DNA from: Pseudomonas sp. GOM6
Lineage (GTDB): Bacteria; Pseudomonadota; Gammaproteobacteria; Pseudomonadales; Pseudomonadaceae
Length of the DNA stretch: 64,000 nt
Assembly (NCBI RefSeq): GCF_029537485.1
Contig: NZ_JARPUS010000003.1
Location: 124,001-188,000 of the forward strand
Reading direction: 5' to 3'
Part shown: in pieces, positions 45,038 through 52,611 of the stretch
Layout of the letters: every line of letters starts with the position of its first letter
How positions within the stretch are numbered: the stretch's first letter is position 1
Program-made: the position numbers and the translations under genes
The notes under the pieces: generated by a model
Database searches by the model: none
Told to the model about the DNA's origin: nothing
Seen by the model: the letters and a program-made list of their open reading frames with translations, nothing else

Positions 45038-45325
45038 TCAATTGGTGACCGCCTTCTTGATCGCCTTACGTTCGAGGTGATCGGAAGCGCCATCGACTTT
45101 ATCCCCGACCTTGTCCTTGGCGTCGGAAACTGAATCCTTCTTGTCATCGACATCCAGGCTGTCGCCTACCGCCTCCTTAGCCGTACAGCGGCCACCAACA
45201 CCTACCGTGGCCTTCATCGCCGCGCTCTTGGCGGCTTTCTCTGCCGTACAGTCCGGGTCTAACACACCCGCCTGGGCATTCAGACCAAACAGCCCCAATA
45301 ACAGAACCACTAAAAAATTGCGCAT
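45038..45325 (-). CDS. Small exported protein of unknown function
   Basis: This 95-residue protein begins with a signal peptide (MRNFLVVLLLGLFGLNAQA). The mature part has two cysteines (DPDCTAEKAAK and GGRCTAKEA), likely a disulfide, and a charged helical segment KDSVSDAKDKVGDKVDGASD. I recognise no family with certainty. It is flanked by terminators on both sides, so it is a separate unit between argG and gloA. Confidence 0.7.
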   Translation of the reverse strand: MRNFLVVLLLGLFGLNAQAGVLDPDCTAEKAAKSAAMKATVGVGGRCTAKEAVGDSLDVDDKKDSVSDAKDKVGDKVDGASDHLERKAIKKAVTN

Positions 45326-45393
45326 CTCTGGCCTCCAACAAGCATTGCTTCGAGAGGATCAGTGTGGCCCGACATTGGGCCTGCGGCCAGAAT

Positions 45394-45425
45394 GAAAAAG
45401 CCCGCGCAGATGCACGGGCTTTTTG
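45394..45425. terminator. Terminator downstream of argG
   Basis: AAAAAGCCCG and CGGGCTTTTT pair around a loop. The minus-strand reading ends argG transcription (stop at 45442). Confidence 0.85.
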
Positions 45426-45441
45426 AGGCGCGACGAAGCGC

Positions 45442-46659
45442 TTAGAACAGCTTGCGGCCCTTGCCGGCGGCGATGCGCATGCGCAGCGCGTTGAGCTTGA
45501 TGAAGCCCGCGGCATCAGCCTGGTTGTAGGCGCCGCCATCTTCCTCGAAGGTGGCGATGTTGGCGTCGAACAGCGAGTCGTCGGACTTGCGGCCCACCAC
45601 GATGACGTTGCCCTTGTACAGCTTCAGGCGCACCACACCGTTCACATTGGTCTGCGAGGCGTCGATCATCTGCTGCAGCATCAGACGCTCAGGGCTCCAC
45701 CAGTAGCCGGTGTAGATGAGGCTGGCGTACTTGGGCATCAGCTCATCTTTCAGGTGGGCCACTTCGCGGTCCAGGGTGATCGACTCGATGGCGCGGTGAC
45801 CTTTGAGCATGATGGTGCCACCGGGGGTCTCGTAGCAGCCACGAGACTTCATGCCGACATAGCGGTTCTCGACGATGTCGAGGCGGCCGATACCGTTGGC
45901 ACCGCCGATGCGGTTCAGTTCGGTGAGTACCTGGGCCGGAGTCATCTCCTTGCCGTCGATGGCGACGATGTCACCGGCGCGGTAGGTCAGCTCGATGTAG
46001 GTCGGAGTGTCCGGAGCCGCTTCCGGGGAAACGCTCCATTTCCACATGTCCTCTTCGTGCTCGGTCCAGGTGTCTTCCAGCACGCCACCCTCGTAGGAGA
46101 TGTGCAGCAGGTTGGCGTCCATGGAGTACGGCGACTTCTTCTTGCCGTGACGCTCGATCGGAATGCCGTGCTTCTCGGCATAGTCCATCAGCTTCTCGCG
46201 GGACAGCAGATCCCACTCGCGCCACGGAGCGATCACTTTCACGCCCGGCTTCAGCGCGTAGGCACCCAGTTCGAAGCGCACCTGGTCGTTACCCTTGCCG
46301 GTAGCGCCATGGGAGATGGCGTCGGCACCAGTCTCGTTGGCAATTTCGATCAGGCGCTTGGCGATCAGCGGGCGAGCGATGGAAGTACCCAGCAGGTACT
46401 CGCCTTCGTAGATGGTGTTGGCGCGGAACATCGGGAAGACGAAGTCGCGAACAAACTCTTCGCGCAGGTCGTCGATGTAGATCTCCTTGACGCCCATGGC
46501 CTGGGCCTTGGCACGGGCCGGCTCGACCTCCTCGCCCTGACCGAGGTCGGCGGTGAAGGTCACCACTTCGCAGTTATAGGTGTCTTGCAGCCACTTGAGG
46601 ATCACCGAGGTATCCAGGCCACCGGAATAGGCCAGAACTACCTTCTTAACGTCCGCCAT
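45442..46659 (-). CDS. argG: Argininosuccinate synthase
   Basis: This is a 405-residue enzyme that joins citrulline and aspartate in arginine synthesis. The PP-loop [15 protein letters not shown] is at residues 9-23, and [13 protein letters not shown] and [17 protein letters not shown] are the citrulline/aspartate site motifs. The start at 46659 follows GGAGTTG. It is downstream of motY on the same strand, as in P. aeruginosa. Confidence 0.98.
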   Translation of the reverse strand: MADVKKVVLAYSGGLDTSVILKWLQDTYNCEVVTFTADLGQGEEVEPARAKAQAMGVKEIYIDDLREEFVRDFVFPMFRANTIYEGEYLLGTSIARPLIAKRLIEIANETGADAISHGATGKGNDQVRFELGAYALKPGVKVIAPWREWDLLSREKLMDYAEKHGIPIERHGKKKSPYSMDANLLHISYEGGVLEDTWTEHEEDMWKWSVSPEAAPDTPTYIELTYRAGDIVAIDGKEMTPAQVLTELNRIGGANGIGRLDIVENRYVGMKSRGCYETPGGTIMLKGHRAIESITLDREVAHLKDELMPKYASLIYTGYWWSPERLMLQQMIDASQTNVNGVVRLKLYKGNVIVVGRKSDDSLFDANIATFEEDGGAYNQADAAGFIKLNALRMRIAAGKGRKLF

Positions 46660-46775
46660 GCCAATCAACTCCACGGGTTGTACGGAAAACCGGGGATTCT
46701 ACCGAGCGAGACGCTCGATTTACAGGGGCGCGACAGTCACGGGCGACAAAGCGACAGAAATAATGGGAAAGCAGG

Positions 46776-47720
46776 TCAGCTTTTGGCAGCCGGCGCGGCC
46801 TCGGAAGCTGCAGGCTCGGCAGGCGTATCGGGGGCTGCAGGCTCGGCTTCAAGCACCGGCTCGCGCGACAGCGTCAGCGTCACACGGCGGTTCTTCGCCC
46901 GACTGGCTTCATTCGTGTTCCTCACCAGCGGATAACGCTCGCCATGGAAGCGCACGATGATCTGCTCGGCGGGTACACCCTGCGCCTTGAGGTACTCTTC
47001 GACCGCCACCGCCCGACGCCGGGACAGATCCCGATTGGTCAGGCGATTGCCACTGTTATCGGAGTGGCCGTCGAGCTGGATGCGATTGACGCTGGGGTCT
47101 TCCTTGAGGAAGTCGAGAATGATGTCCAGCCTGGCCTGCGCCATGGGGTCCAACGCATAGCCGCCGCCGGGAAAACCGATCTGCACCTGGCGGATCTGCT
47201 CGAAATTGACTGGCAACAGCCCTGCCGTGCACTTCAGGTACTCGTTGTAGGCCTGGTTGAAGCGAATCGGTAGCAGGCGCACTTCCAGCAACTCGCCGCC
47301 TTGCAGGGTGCGATGACGCACCACGGGACTGCGCCCCTCCATAAGGCCCGTCAACAATCGCCCGCCCTGCTCAGCATTGCTGTTGAACGGCACCTCGCCA
47401 CTGCTGACTTTAAGCGCACCCAGGTTGATATCGCCTCGTCCCGGCTGCCAAGGCGCAGCGGCCGCGAGCAAGGTCGCAGAGCCCGACCCCATCCAGCGTT
47501 CGCGCACCTTGAGGCGGAACGTGGCCTGTTCGCCAGCACGACGGACAAACTCACCACTGCCGAAATCGGCAATGGGTTGGATCAACCGACACTCGAACTT
47601 ATCGCCCTCGACCTTCCACTCCACTTTTTCCATGCGGGTCTGGAACGTGATTGCCGCGGCCGGCATGCACCAAGGCAGGCAGGCGAGCAGACTGAGCAGG
47701 AAAAAACGGCGCTGAAACAA
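46776..47720 (-). CDS. motY: Flagellar stator-associated protein MotY
   Basis: This is a 314-residue exported protein. A signal peptide (about 23 residues) precedes the MotY N-domain (ITFQTRMEKVEWKVEGDKFE), and the C-terminal half is an OmpA-type peptidoglycan-binding domain (VNRIQLDGHSDNSGNRLTNRDLSRRRA). MotY forms the T-ring around the flagellar motor and supports stator assembly. The start is TTG, supported by GAGGGG seven bases upstream. The gene has an Ala/Pro/Glu-rich tail of about 25 residues. Its position between argG and pyrC matches P. aeruginosa. Confidence 0.92.
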   Translation of the reverse strand: MFQRRFFLLSLLACLPWCMPAAAITFQTRMEKVEWKVEGDKFECRLIQPIADFGSGEFVRRAGEQATFRLKVRERWMGSGSATLLAAAAPWQPGRGDINLGALKVSSGEVPFNSNAEQGGRLLTGLMEGRSPVVRHRTLQGGELLEVRLLPIRFNQAYNEYLKCTAGLLPVNFEQIRQVQIGFPGGGYALDPMAQARLDIILDFLKEDPSVNRIQLDGHSDNSGNRLTNRDLSRRRAVAVEEYLKAQGVPAEQIIVRFHGERYPLVRNTNEASRAKNRRVTLTLSREPVLEAEPAAPDTPAEPAASEAAPAAKS

Positions 47721-47843
47721 GATCGGCCCCTCTCGGGAGATACGGCTTACATGCCCTTATCGGCCCTCACCAAGGAAACTTGATAGGCCGCACTGAGGAT
47801 AAGCTGGTAGCATTTCTCCACGTTTTACCTGCTGGGAATCCCC

Positions 47844-48890
47844 ATGTCTGACCGCATTACCTTGCTGCGCCCCGACGACTGGCACATCCATCTGCGCGAT
47901 GGTGCTGTCCTGCAGCACACCGTCCGCGACGTCGCGCGAACCTTCGCCCGCGCCATCATCATGCCCAATCTGGTGCCGCCGGTTCGCAACAGCACCGAGG
48001 CCGACGCCTACCGCCAGCGCATCCTGGCCGCTCGCCCGGCCGGGAACCGCTTCGAGCCACTGATGGTGCTCTATCTCACCGACAAGACCACTGCCGAGGA
48101 CGTACGCACCGCCAAGGCCAGTGGTTTCGTGCACGCCGCCAAACTGTATCCGGCCGGCGCCACCACCAACTCCGACTCCGGCGTGACCAGCATCGACAAC
48201 ATCTTCCCTGTGCTGGAAGCCATGGCCGAGGTCGGCCTACCGCTGCTCGTACACGGCGAAGTGACCCATGCCGATGTCGACGTGTTCGATCGCGAGAAGC
48301 GCTTCATCGACGAGCACCTGGTACGCGTGGTCGAGCGCTTCCCCAGCCTAAAGGTGGTGTTCGAGCACATCACTACCGGCGATGCAGCCGCCTTCGTCAA
48401 AGCCGCTCCGGCAAACGTTGGCGCCACCATCACCGCCCACCATCTGCTGTACAACCGCAACCACATGCTGGTCGGCGGCATTCGCCCACACTTCTATTGC
48501 TTGCCGATCCTCAAGCGCAACACCCATCAGGACGCCCTGCTGGATGCCGCCACCAGCGGCAATGTGAAGTTCTTCCTAGGCACCGACTCGGCACCGCACG
48601 CCAAACACGCCAAGGAAGCGGCCTGCGGCTGCGCCGGCTGCTACACCGCGCATGCCGCCATCGAACTCTACGCCGAAGCCTTCGAACAACGCGGCGCACT
48701 GGACAAGCTGGAAGGCTTCGCCAGCCTGCACGGTCCTGACTTCTATGGGCTGCCGCGCAATACCGACCACATCACCCTGGTACGCGAAGACTGGGTCGGC
48801 CCAAGCGAACTGCCGCTGGGCGATAACCTGGTGATCCCGCTGCGCGCTGGCGAGAAGCTGCGCTGGCGCCTGCTGGAGGAACACGCGTGA
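47844..48890 (+). CDS. pyrC: Dihydroorotase
   Basis: This is a 348-residue class II dihydroorotase of pyrimidine synthesis. The zinc ligands are in [10 protein letters not shown] (HxH), the carboxylated Lys in [13 protein letters not shown], and His in LVHGEV and FEHITT; the catalytic Asp is in [10 protein letters not shown]. It is divergent from motY. Its stop overlaps the GTG start of rnt by four bases. Confidence 0.97.
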   Translation: MSDRITLLRPDDWHIHLRDGAVLQHTVRDVARTFARAIIMPNLVPPVRNSTEADAYRQRILAARPAGNRFEPLMVLYLTDKTTAEDVRTAKASGFVHAAKLYPAGATTNSDSGVTSIDNIFPVLEAMAEVGLPLLVHGEVTHADVDVFDREKRFIDEHLVRVVERFPSLKVVFEHITTGDAAAFVKAAPANVGATITAHHLLYNRNHMLVGGIRPHFYCLPILKRNTHQDALLDAATSGNVKFFLGTDSAPHAKHAKEAACGCAGCYTAHAAIELYAEAFEQRGALDKLEGFASLHGPDFYGLPRNTDHITLVREDWVGPSELPLGDNLVIPLRAGEKLRWRLLEEHA

Positions 48891-49561
48891 GCGAAGAACA
48901 TTTCGACGACGAACTCGACGGCAGCCTTCCCTCCGGCCCACGCCACCCGATGGCCGCGCGCTTTCGCGGCTACCTGCCGGTGGTCGTGGATGTGGAAACC
49001 GGCGGCTTCAACGCCGCCACCGACGCCTTGCTGGAGATCGCGGCCACCACCATTGCCATGGACGAAGGTGGTTTCCTTTACCCGGACCACACGCACTTCT
49101 TCCGCATCGAGCCTTTCGAAGGCGCCAACATCGAACAGGCGGCATTGGAGTTCACCGGCATCAAGCTGGATCACCCGCTGCGCATGGCCGTGAGCGAAGA
49201 GCACGCGCTGACCGAAATTTTCCGCGGCCTGCGCAAGTCGATCAAAAGCAATGGCTGCAAACGCGCCATTCTGGTCGGCCACAACAGCAGCTTCGACCTC
49301 GGCTTTCTCAATGCCGCCGTGGCCCGCTGCGATATCAAGCGCAACCCGTTCCACCCCTTCTCCAGCTTCGATACCGCGACACTGGCCGGCTTGGCCTATG
49401 GCCAGACCGTGCTGGCCAAGGCCTGTCAGGCCGCCGGCATCGACTTCGACGGCAAGGAAGCGCACTCCGCGCGCTACGACACCGAGAAAACCGCTGAGCT
49501 GTTCTGTGGCATCGTCAACCGCTGGAAGGAAATGGGCGGTTGGGACGAATTCGATCAGTAA
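48887..49561 (+). CDS. rnt: Ribonuclease T
   Basis: This is a 224-residue DEDD 3'-5' exonuclease that trims tRNA CCA ends and other stable RNAs. The acidic catalytic residues are in [19 protein letters not shown], the second motif in [15 protein letters not shown], and the DEDDh motif in [15 protein letters not shown]. The start is GTG, overlapping the pyrC stop. A terminator follows 16 bp after the stop. Confidence 0.97.
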   Translation: MSEEHFDDELDGSLPSGPRHPMAARFRGYLPVVVDVETGGFNAATDALLEIAATTIAMDEGGFLYPDHTHFFRIEPFEGANIEQAALEFTGIKLDHPLRMAVSEEHALTEIFRGLRKSIKSNGCKRAILVGHNSSFDLGFLNAAVARCDIKRNPFHPFSSFDTATLAGLAYGQTVLAKACQAAGIDFDGKEAHSARYDTEKTAELFCGIVNRWKEMGGWDEFDQ

Positions 49562-49576
49562 TTGCGACATCCCCGT

Positions 49577-49602
49577 AAAACCGGCTTCGGCCGGTTTTTT
49601 TA
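49577..49602 (+). terminator. Terminator after rnt
   Basis: AAACCGGC-TTCG-GCCGGTTTTTTT, a classical short stem with a T-run. Confidence 0.92.
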
Positions 49603-49691
49603 TGCTCGTTACTTACCGACCAAACTGACGCCACCACCGAGGGCGCCGTCTATCCGGCCAATAGGAAGAATGCATATCAAGCTTTGACAAG

Positions 49692-49710
49692 CATTCTCAT
49701 TAACATTAGT
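49692..49710. promoter_or_regulatory. Candidate Fur box upstream of bfd
   Basis: The reverse strand ACTAATGTTAATGAGAATG matches 12 of 19 positions of the Fur consensus. It lies 43 bp upstream of the bfd start. bfd is an iron-starvation-induced gene in P. aeruginosa, which supports the call. Confidence 0.6.
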
Positions 49711-49752
49711 ATCCTTCCGCAACAGCAACTCACTCTCATTCGAGATCGCCAC

Positions 49753-49971
49753 ATGTACGTCTGCCTCTGCCAGGGTGTCACCGACGGTCAAATTCGCGAA
49801 GCCATTTACGAAGGCTGCTGCAGCTACCGTGACGTACGCGAAAGCCTCGGTGTGGCAACCCAGTGCGGCAAGTGCGCATGCCTGGCCAAGCAGGTAGTGC
49901 GCGACACACTGAGCGAAGTACAGAGTGGCCACGCGGCTCTCGCCTGCCAGGCCAGCTTCGTCGCAGCCTGA
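49753..49971 (+). CDS. bfd: Bacterioferritin-associated ferredoxin
   Basis: This is a 72-residue 2Fe-2S ferredoxin. The cluster ligands are CLC at residues 4-6 (MYVCLCQGVTD) and CGKC in TQCGKCACLAKQVV. Bfd reduces the iron core of bacterioferritin BfrB so that iron can be mobilised. The start at 49753 begins at the family's conserved MYVCLC. bfrB itself is not adjacent in this window. A possible Fur box lies upstream and a terminator follows. Confidence 0.95.
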   Translation: MYVCLCQGVTDGQIREAIYEGCCSYRDVRESLGVATQCGKCACLAKQVVRDTLSEVQSGHAALACQASFVAA

Positions 49972-49985
49972 TTCAGCCCGAAAAC

Positions 49986-50016
49986 GAAAAAGCCGGACCT
50001 TGGTCCGGCTTTTTTA
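49986..50016. terminator. Bidirectional terminator between bfd and miaE
   Basis: AAAAAGCCGGAC-CTTG-GTCCGGCTTTTTT, a 12-bp perfect stem with runs on both sides. Confidence 0.92.
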
Positions 50017-50032
50017 TGCCCGCAACAAAAGC

Positions 50033-50641
50033 TCAGGACTGCGGCACGCCACTGTGGAAACGAAATTCCTGGTCAGGAGACTCGATCAGCTCGCGCTCGG
50101 CCTCACGAACCCGCTCCACAGTTCGCTCAACATCGGTTGCTTCGCCATACTGATAAGCCAGCTTCAGGTAACCCTGAAAATGCCGGGACTCTGACTTCAG
50201 CAGCCCCCCATAGAACTTGCCCAACTCTTCATCCAGGTGCGGCACCAAGGCTTCAAAACGTTCACAGCTGCGCGCTTCGATAAAAGCCCCTACCACTAGG
50301 GTATCCACCAGCTTCTGCGGCTCATGGTTACGCACCTGCTTGCGCAAGCCGGAAGCGTAGCGGGACGCCGAAATCGGGCGCGCTTCGATACGACGCTTCT
50401 TCATGATGCGCAGTACCTGTTCATGGTGCACCAACTCCTCACGAGCCAGGCGCGACATGAAATTGACCAGATCCAGCGACTGGTTGTACTTGGCGATCAG
50501 TGCCATGGCCGTGGAGGCCGCCTTGAACTCGTTGTTCTTGTGGTCGATCAGCAAGGTTTCCTGGTCAGCCAGGGCGGCTTCGACCCAGGCTGTCGGGGTT
50601 GGACAGGCGAGAAACTCATGGATATCGAGAGCGGTATTCAC
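50033..50641 (-). CDS. miaE: tRNA-(ms2io6A)-hydroxylase
   Basis: This is a 202-residue ferritin-fold diiron monooxygenase that hydroxylates the isopentenyl group of ms2i6A37 in tRNA. Iron ligands are in AREELVHHEQVL (ExxH), GAFIEARSCERF and KSESRHFQGYL (second ExxH). The frame begins MNTALDIHEFLACPTP, as in Pseudomonas MiaE. It is convergent with bfd and divergent from a universal stress gene. Confidence 0.95.
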   Translation of the reverse strand: MNTALDIHEFLACPTPTAWVEAALADQETLLIDHKNNEFKAASTAMALIAKYNQSLDLVNFMSRLAREELVHHEQVLRIMKKRRIEARPISASRYASGLRKQVRNHEPQKLVDTLVVGAFIEARSCERFEALVPHLDEELGKFYGGLLKSESRHFQGYLKLAYQYGEATDVERTVERVREAERELIESPDQEFRFHSGVPQS

Positions 50642-50712
50642 GGGGCGAATGCTGGCAGGCAGGGATGAGGCGGGCCATTATACGGATGAGGGCGCACAGG
50701 GCCAGCGATGCC

Positions 50713-50726
50713 GTGATGCAGGTCAA
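50713..50726. promoter_or_regulatory. Candidate ANR box upstream of the universal stress gene
   Basis: GTGAT-GCAG-GTCAA matches the TTGAT-N4-ATCAA consensus except for one base in each half. A TATAGT (50749-50754) downstream would put the transcription start near 50761, which sets the box centre at about -41.5, the standard class II FNR/ANR position. Confidence 0.6.
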
Positions 50727-50788
50727 TAGCGCCGCCCGCGGCCACCTCTATAGTGGGCTGCATCCAAGCACTTCAAAGGGAGAGGCAC

Positions 50789-51652
50789 ATGCAAGCCATA
50801 CGCAGCATTCTGGTGGTGATGGATCCGCAGCAGCCCGAAGGGCTCGCACTCAAACGCGCCAAATTGATCGCCGGCGTGACCCAGTCGCATCTGCATCTAC
50901 TGGTCTGTGACAAGAAAGCCGATCACAGCGCCTACCTCGATGAACAACGAGCCCATCTGCAGGAAGAAGGCTTTAGCGTCAGCACCCAGCAGGCCTGGAA
51001 TGATGGCATCTACCAGACCATCGTTGCCGCCCAGCAATCGTCAGGGTGCGGCCTGGTGGTCAAACAGCACGTACCCGACAACCCACTGAAGAAAGCACTA
51101 CTCACCCCCGAGGATTGGAAACTGCTGCGTTATTGCCCGAGCCCGGTGCTCATGGTGAAAACCTCCACCCCGTGGAACGGCGGCATCATTCTCGCCGCGG
51201 TTGATGTGGGCAATAGCGACGCTGAACATCGCACCCTGCACTCCGGTATCGTCAGCCACGGCTACGACATCGCCCGCCTGGCCAATGGCACCCTGCACGT
51301 GATCAGCGCTCACCCCTCGCCCATGCTCTCGGCGGCGGATCCGACCTTCCAGCTCAAGGAAACCATCGAAGCGCGCTACCGCGAGCAGTGCAAATCCTTC
51401 CAGGCTGAGTTCGATGTCGACGATGAGCGTCTGCATGTGGCAGAAGGCCCCGCTGACGTACTGATCCCCTACACCGCTCAGAAACTCGGCGCAGCAGTGA
51501 CCGTGATTGGTACTGTCGCCCGCACGGGGCTATCCGGCGCCTTGATCGGCAACACTGCGGAAGTCGTACTGGATGCACTGGAAAGCGACGTACTAGTACT
51601 CAAGCCAGATGACATCATCGCCCACCTCGAAGAGCTCGTTGCTCAGCGCTGA
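50789..51652 (+). CDS. Universal stress protein (tandem UspA domains)
   Basis: This is a 287-residue protein with two Usp domains. The first (residues 1-~140, IRSILVVMDPQQPEGLALKRA) is degenerate, and the second ends with the ATP-binding GTVARTGLSGALIGNTAEVV. In P. aeruginosa related Usp proteins (PA1789 and others) are induced by ANR under low oxygen and aid survival. The start at 50789 follows GGGAGAGG; the upstream site and spacing fit ANR control here. Confidence 0.92.
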   Translation: MQAIRSILVVMDPQQPEGLALKRAKLIAGVTQSHLHLLVCDKKADHSAYLDEQRAHLQEEGFSVSTQQAWNDGIYQTIVAAQQSSGCGLVVKQHVPDNPLKKALLTPEDWKLLRYCPSPVLMVKTSTPWNGGIILAAVDVGNSDAEHRTLHSGIVSHGYDIARLANGTLHVISAHPSPMLSAADPTFQLKETIEARYREQCKSFQAEFDVDDERLHVAEGPADVLIPYTAQKLGAAVTVIGTVARTGLSGALIGNTAEVVLDALESDVLVLKPDDIIAHLEELVAQR

Positions 51653-51663
51653 GCCGGCAAAAA

Positions 51664-51692
51664 GAAAAAGCCGCCTGAGGGCGGCTTTTTAA
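51664..51692. terminator. Bidirectional terminator
   Basis: AAAAAGCCGCC-TGAG-GGCGGCTTTTT between the universal stress gene and the convergent DUF1289 gene. Confidence 0.92.
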
Positions 51693-51706
51693 TGTAACAA
51701 CCGGAC

Positions 51707-52183
51707 TCAGACGCGACTTTCAACACCTTCGCGCAGAAAGCGTGGCGCGATGTAGCGCTCGTAATGCGCCTCCGAGAGCAGGAAAAACTCCCGATCAATG
51801 GCCTCGCGCAGCTCTGGCAGAGGCCAGTCGCGAAACTCCGGCAACAGTGCCATGCCATAGGCATCCAGGCGATTGATCAGACGCGACGCTCGGGCAATGA
51901 GCTGATAGGCCCAGCAGTACTCCGACTGCTCAGGCACAAAGCGCACCTGCCGTTGTTCCAGCTGCGCCCGTAGCAACGCAGGATCGAAGACTTCGACCTT
52001 GCCCTGCATCACCTGCACCAGCAGCACCTCCAAACGCCGCCAGACCGCTCGCTTCTCCTCATCGTTGTATGCGTTCCAGTTCACCACCTCATGATGAAAG
52101 CGCTTGCAACCGCGGCACACCTGGTCACCGTAAACCGTGGAGCAGAGGCCGACGCAAGGCGTCTTGATGCGTTGATTGGGCAT
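51707..52183 (-). CDS. DUF1289 domain-containing protein
   Basis: This is a 158-residue protein. The DUF1289 part, residues ~6-55, has the cysteine pattern TPCVGLCSTVYGDQVCRGCKRF and W in VVNWNAYNDEEK, likely an iron-sulfur or zinc site. The rest is a helical extension common in pseudomonads. The start at 52183 immediately precedes the conserved NQRIKTPCVG; a longer frame upstream is unlikely. Gene order with acnB and the universal stress gene matches P. aeruginosa (PA1787-PA1789). The function is unknown. Confidence 0.85.
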   Translation of the reverse strand: MPNQRIKTPCVGLCSTVYGDQVCRGCKRFHHEVVNWNAYNDEEKRAVWRRLEVLLVQVMQGKVEVFDPALLRAQLEQRQVRFVPEQSEYCWAYQLIARASRLINRLDAYGMALLPEFRDWPLPELREAIDREFFLLSEAHYERYIAPRFLREGVESRV

Positions 52184-52611
52184 GGGGAAAACGGGGCGCA
52201 GTGATACAGGCTGCCCATGATAGCGACTCCCCCGGACAGGGTCATCATGACTGATAAGACGCTTATAGACCTCTCGACCAAGCGACGAGCAGCCGACAGG
52301 ATCGGGGTTTGCGCTTAACTTTGCCGCAGGCATCCAGTAGAATCGGACCGCCTTTTTAGGCGCCGATGTCCGTCAGAAGCTGTTTTCAAAGCGTCACGAG
52401 CACAGTTGATCCGCCAGGAACGTCGTTGGCGCAGCAGCCCTGCGCCAGCCCTCATCCACCCGCTTCCTGCGGCGTAAAACTTTGAAAACAGCTTCTAGTA
52501 TGAGGCTTTCGACACACCGGCCAGTACGCCCACAAAGCGTAGCGGCGCGATGTGCGATGGTTTTGTGGATAAGCGTTGCGGGTCACCGCGACCACTGATG
52601 AGGGTATAACT
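52184..52611. other. 428-bp intergenic region upstream of acnB
   Basis: It lies between divergent genes and should carry the promoters of both. No ORF in it is convincing. It contains a 122-bp element with perfect 17-bp terminal inverted repeats (52375-52496). A small palindrome CGCCTTTTTAGGCG lies near 52350. Confidence 0.6.
52375..52496. mobile_element. MITE-like element with 17-bp terminal inverted repeats
   Basis: AGAAGCTGTTTTCAAAG at 52375-52391 is exactly inverted at 52480-52496. The 88-bp interior has no ORF but holds a perfect 8-bp hairpin TGGCGCAG-CAGCC-CTGCGCCA (52427-52447). Length and structure fit a non-autonomous transposable element; no target duplication is clear. Confidence 0.55.

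Noticed and set aside
52184-52611. A complete insertion sequence upstream of acnB
   Set aside because: The inverted-repeat element is only 122 bp and holds no transposase frame; at most it is a MITE.
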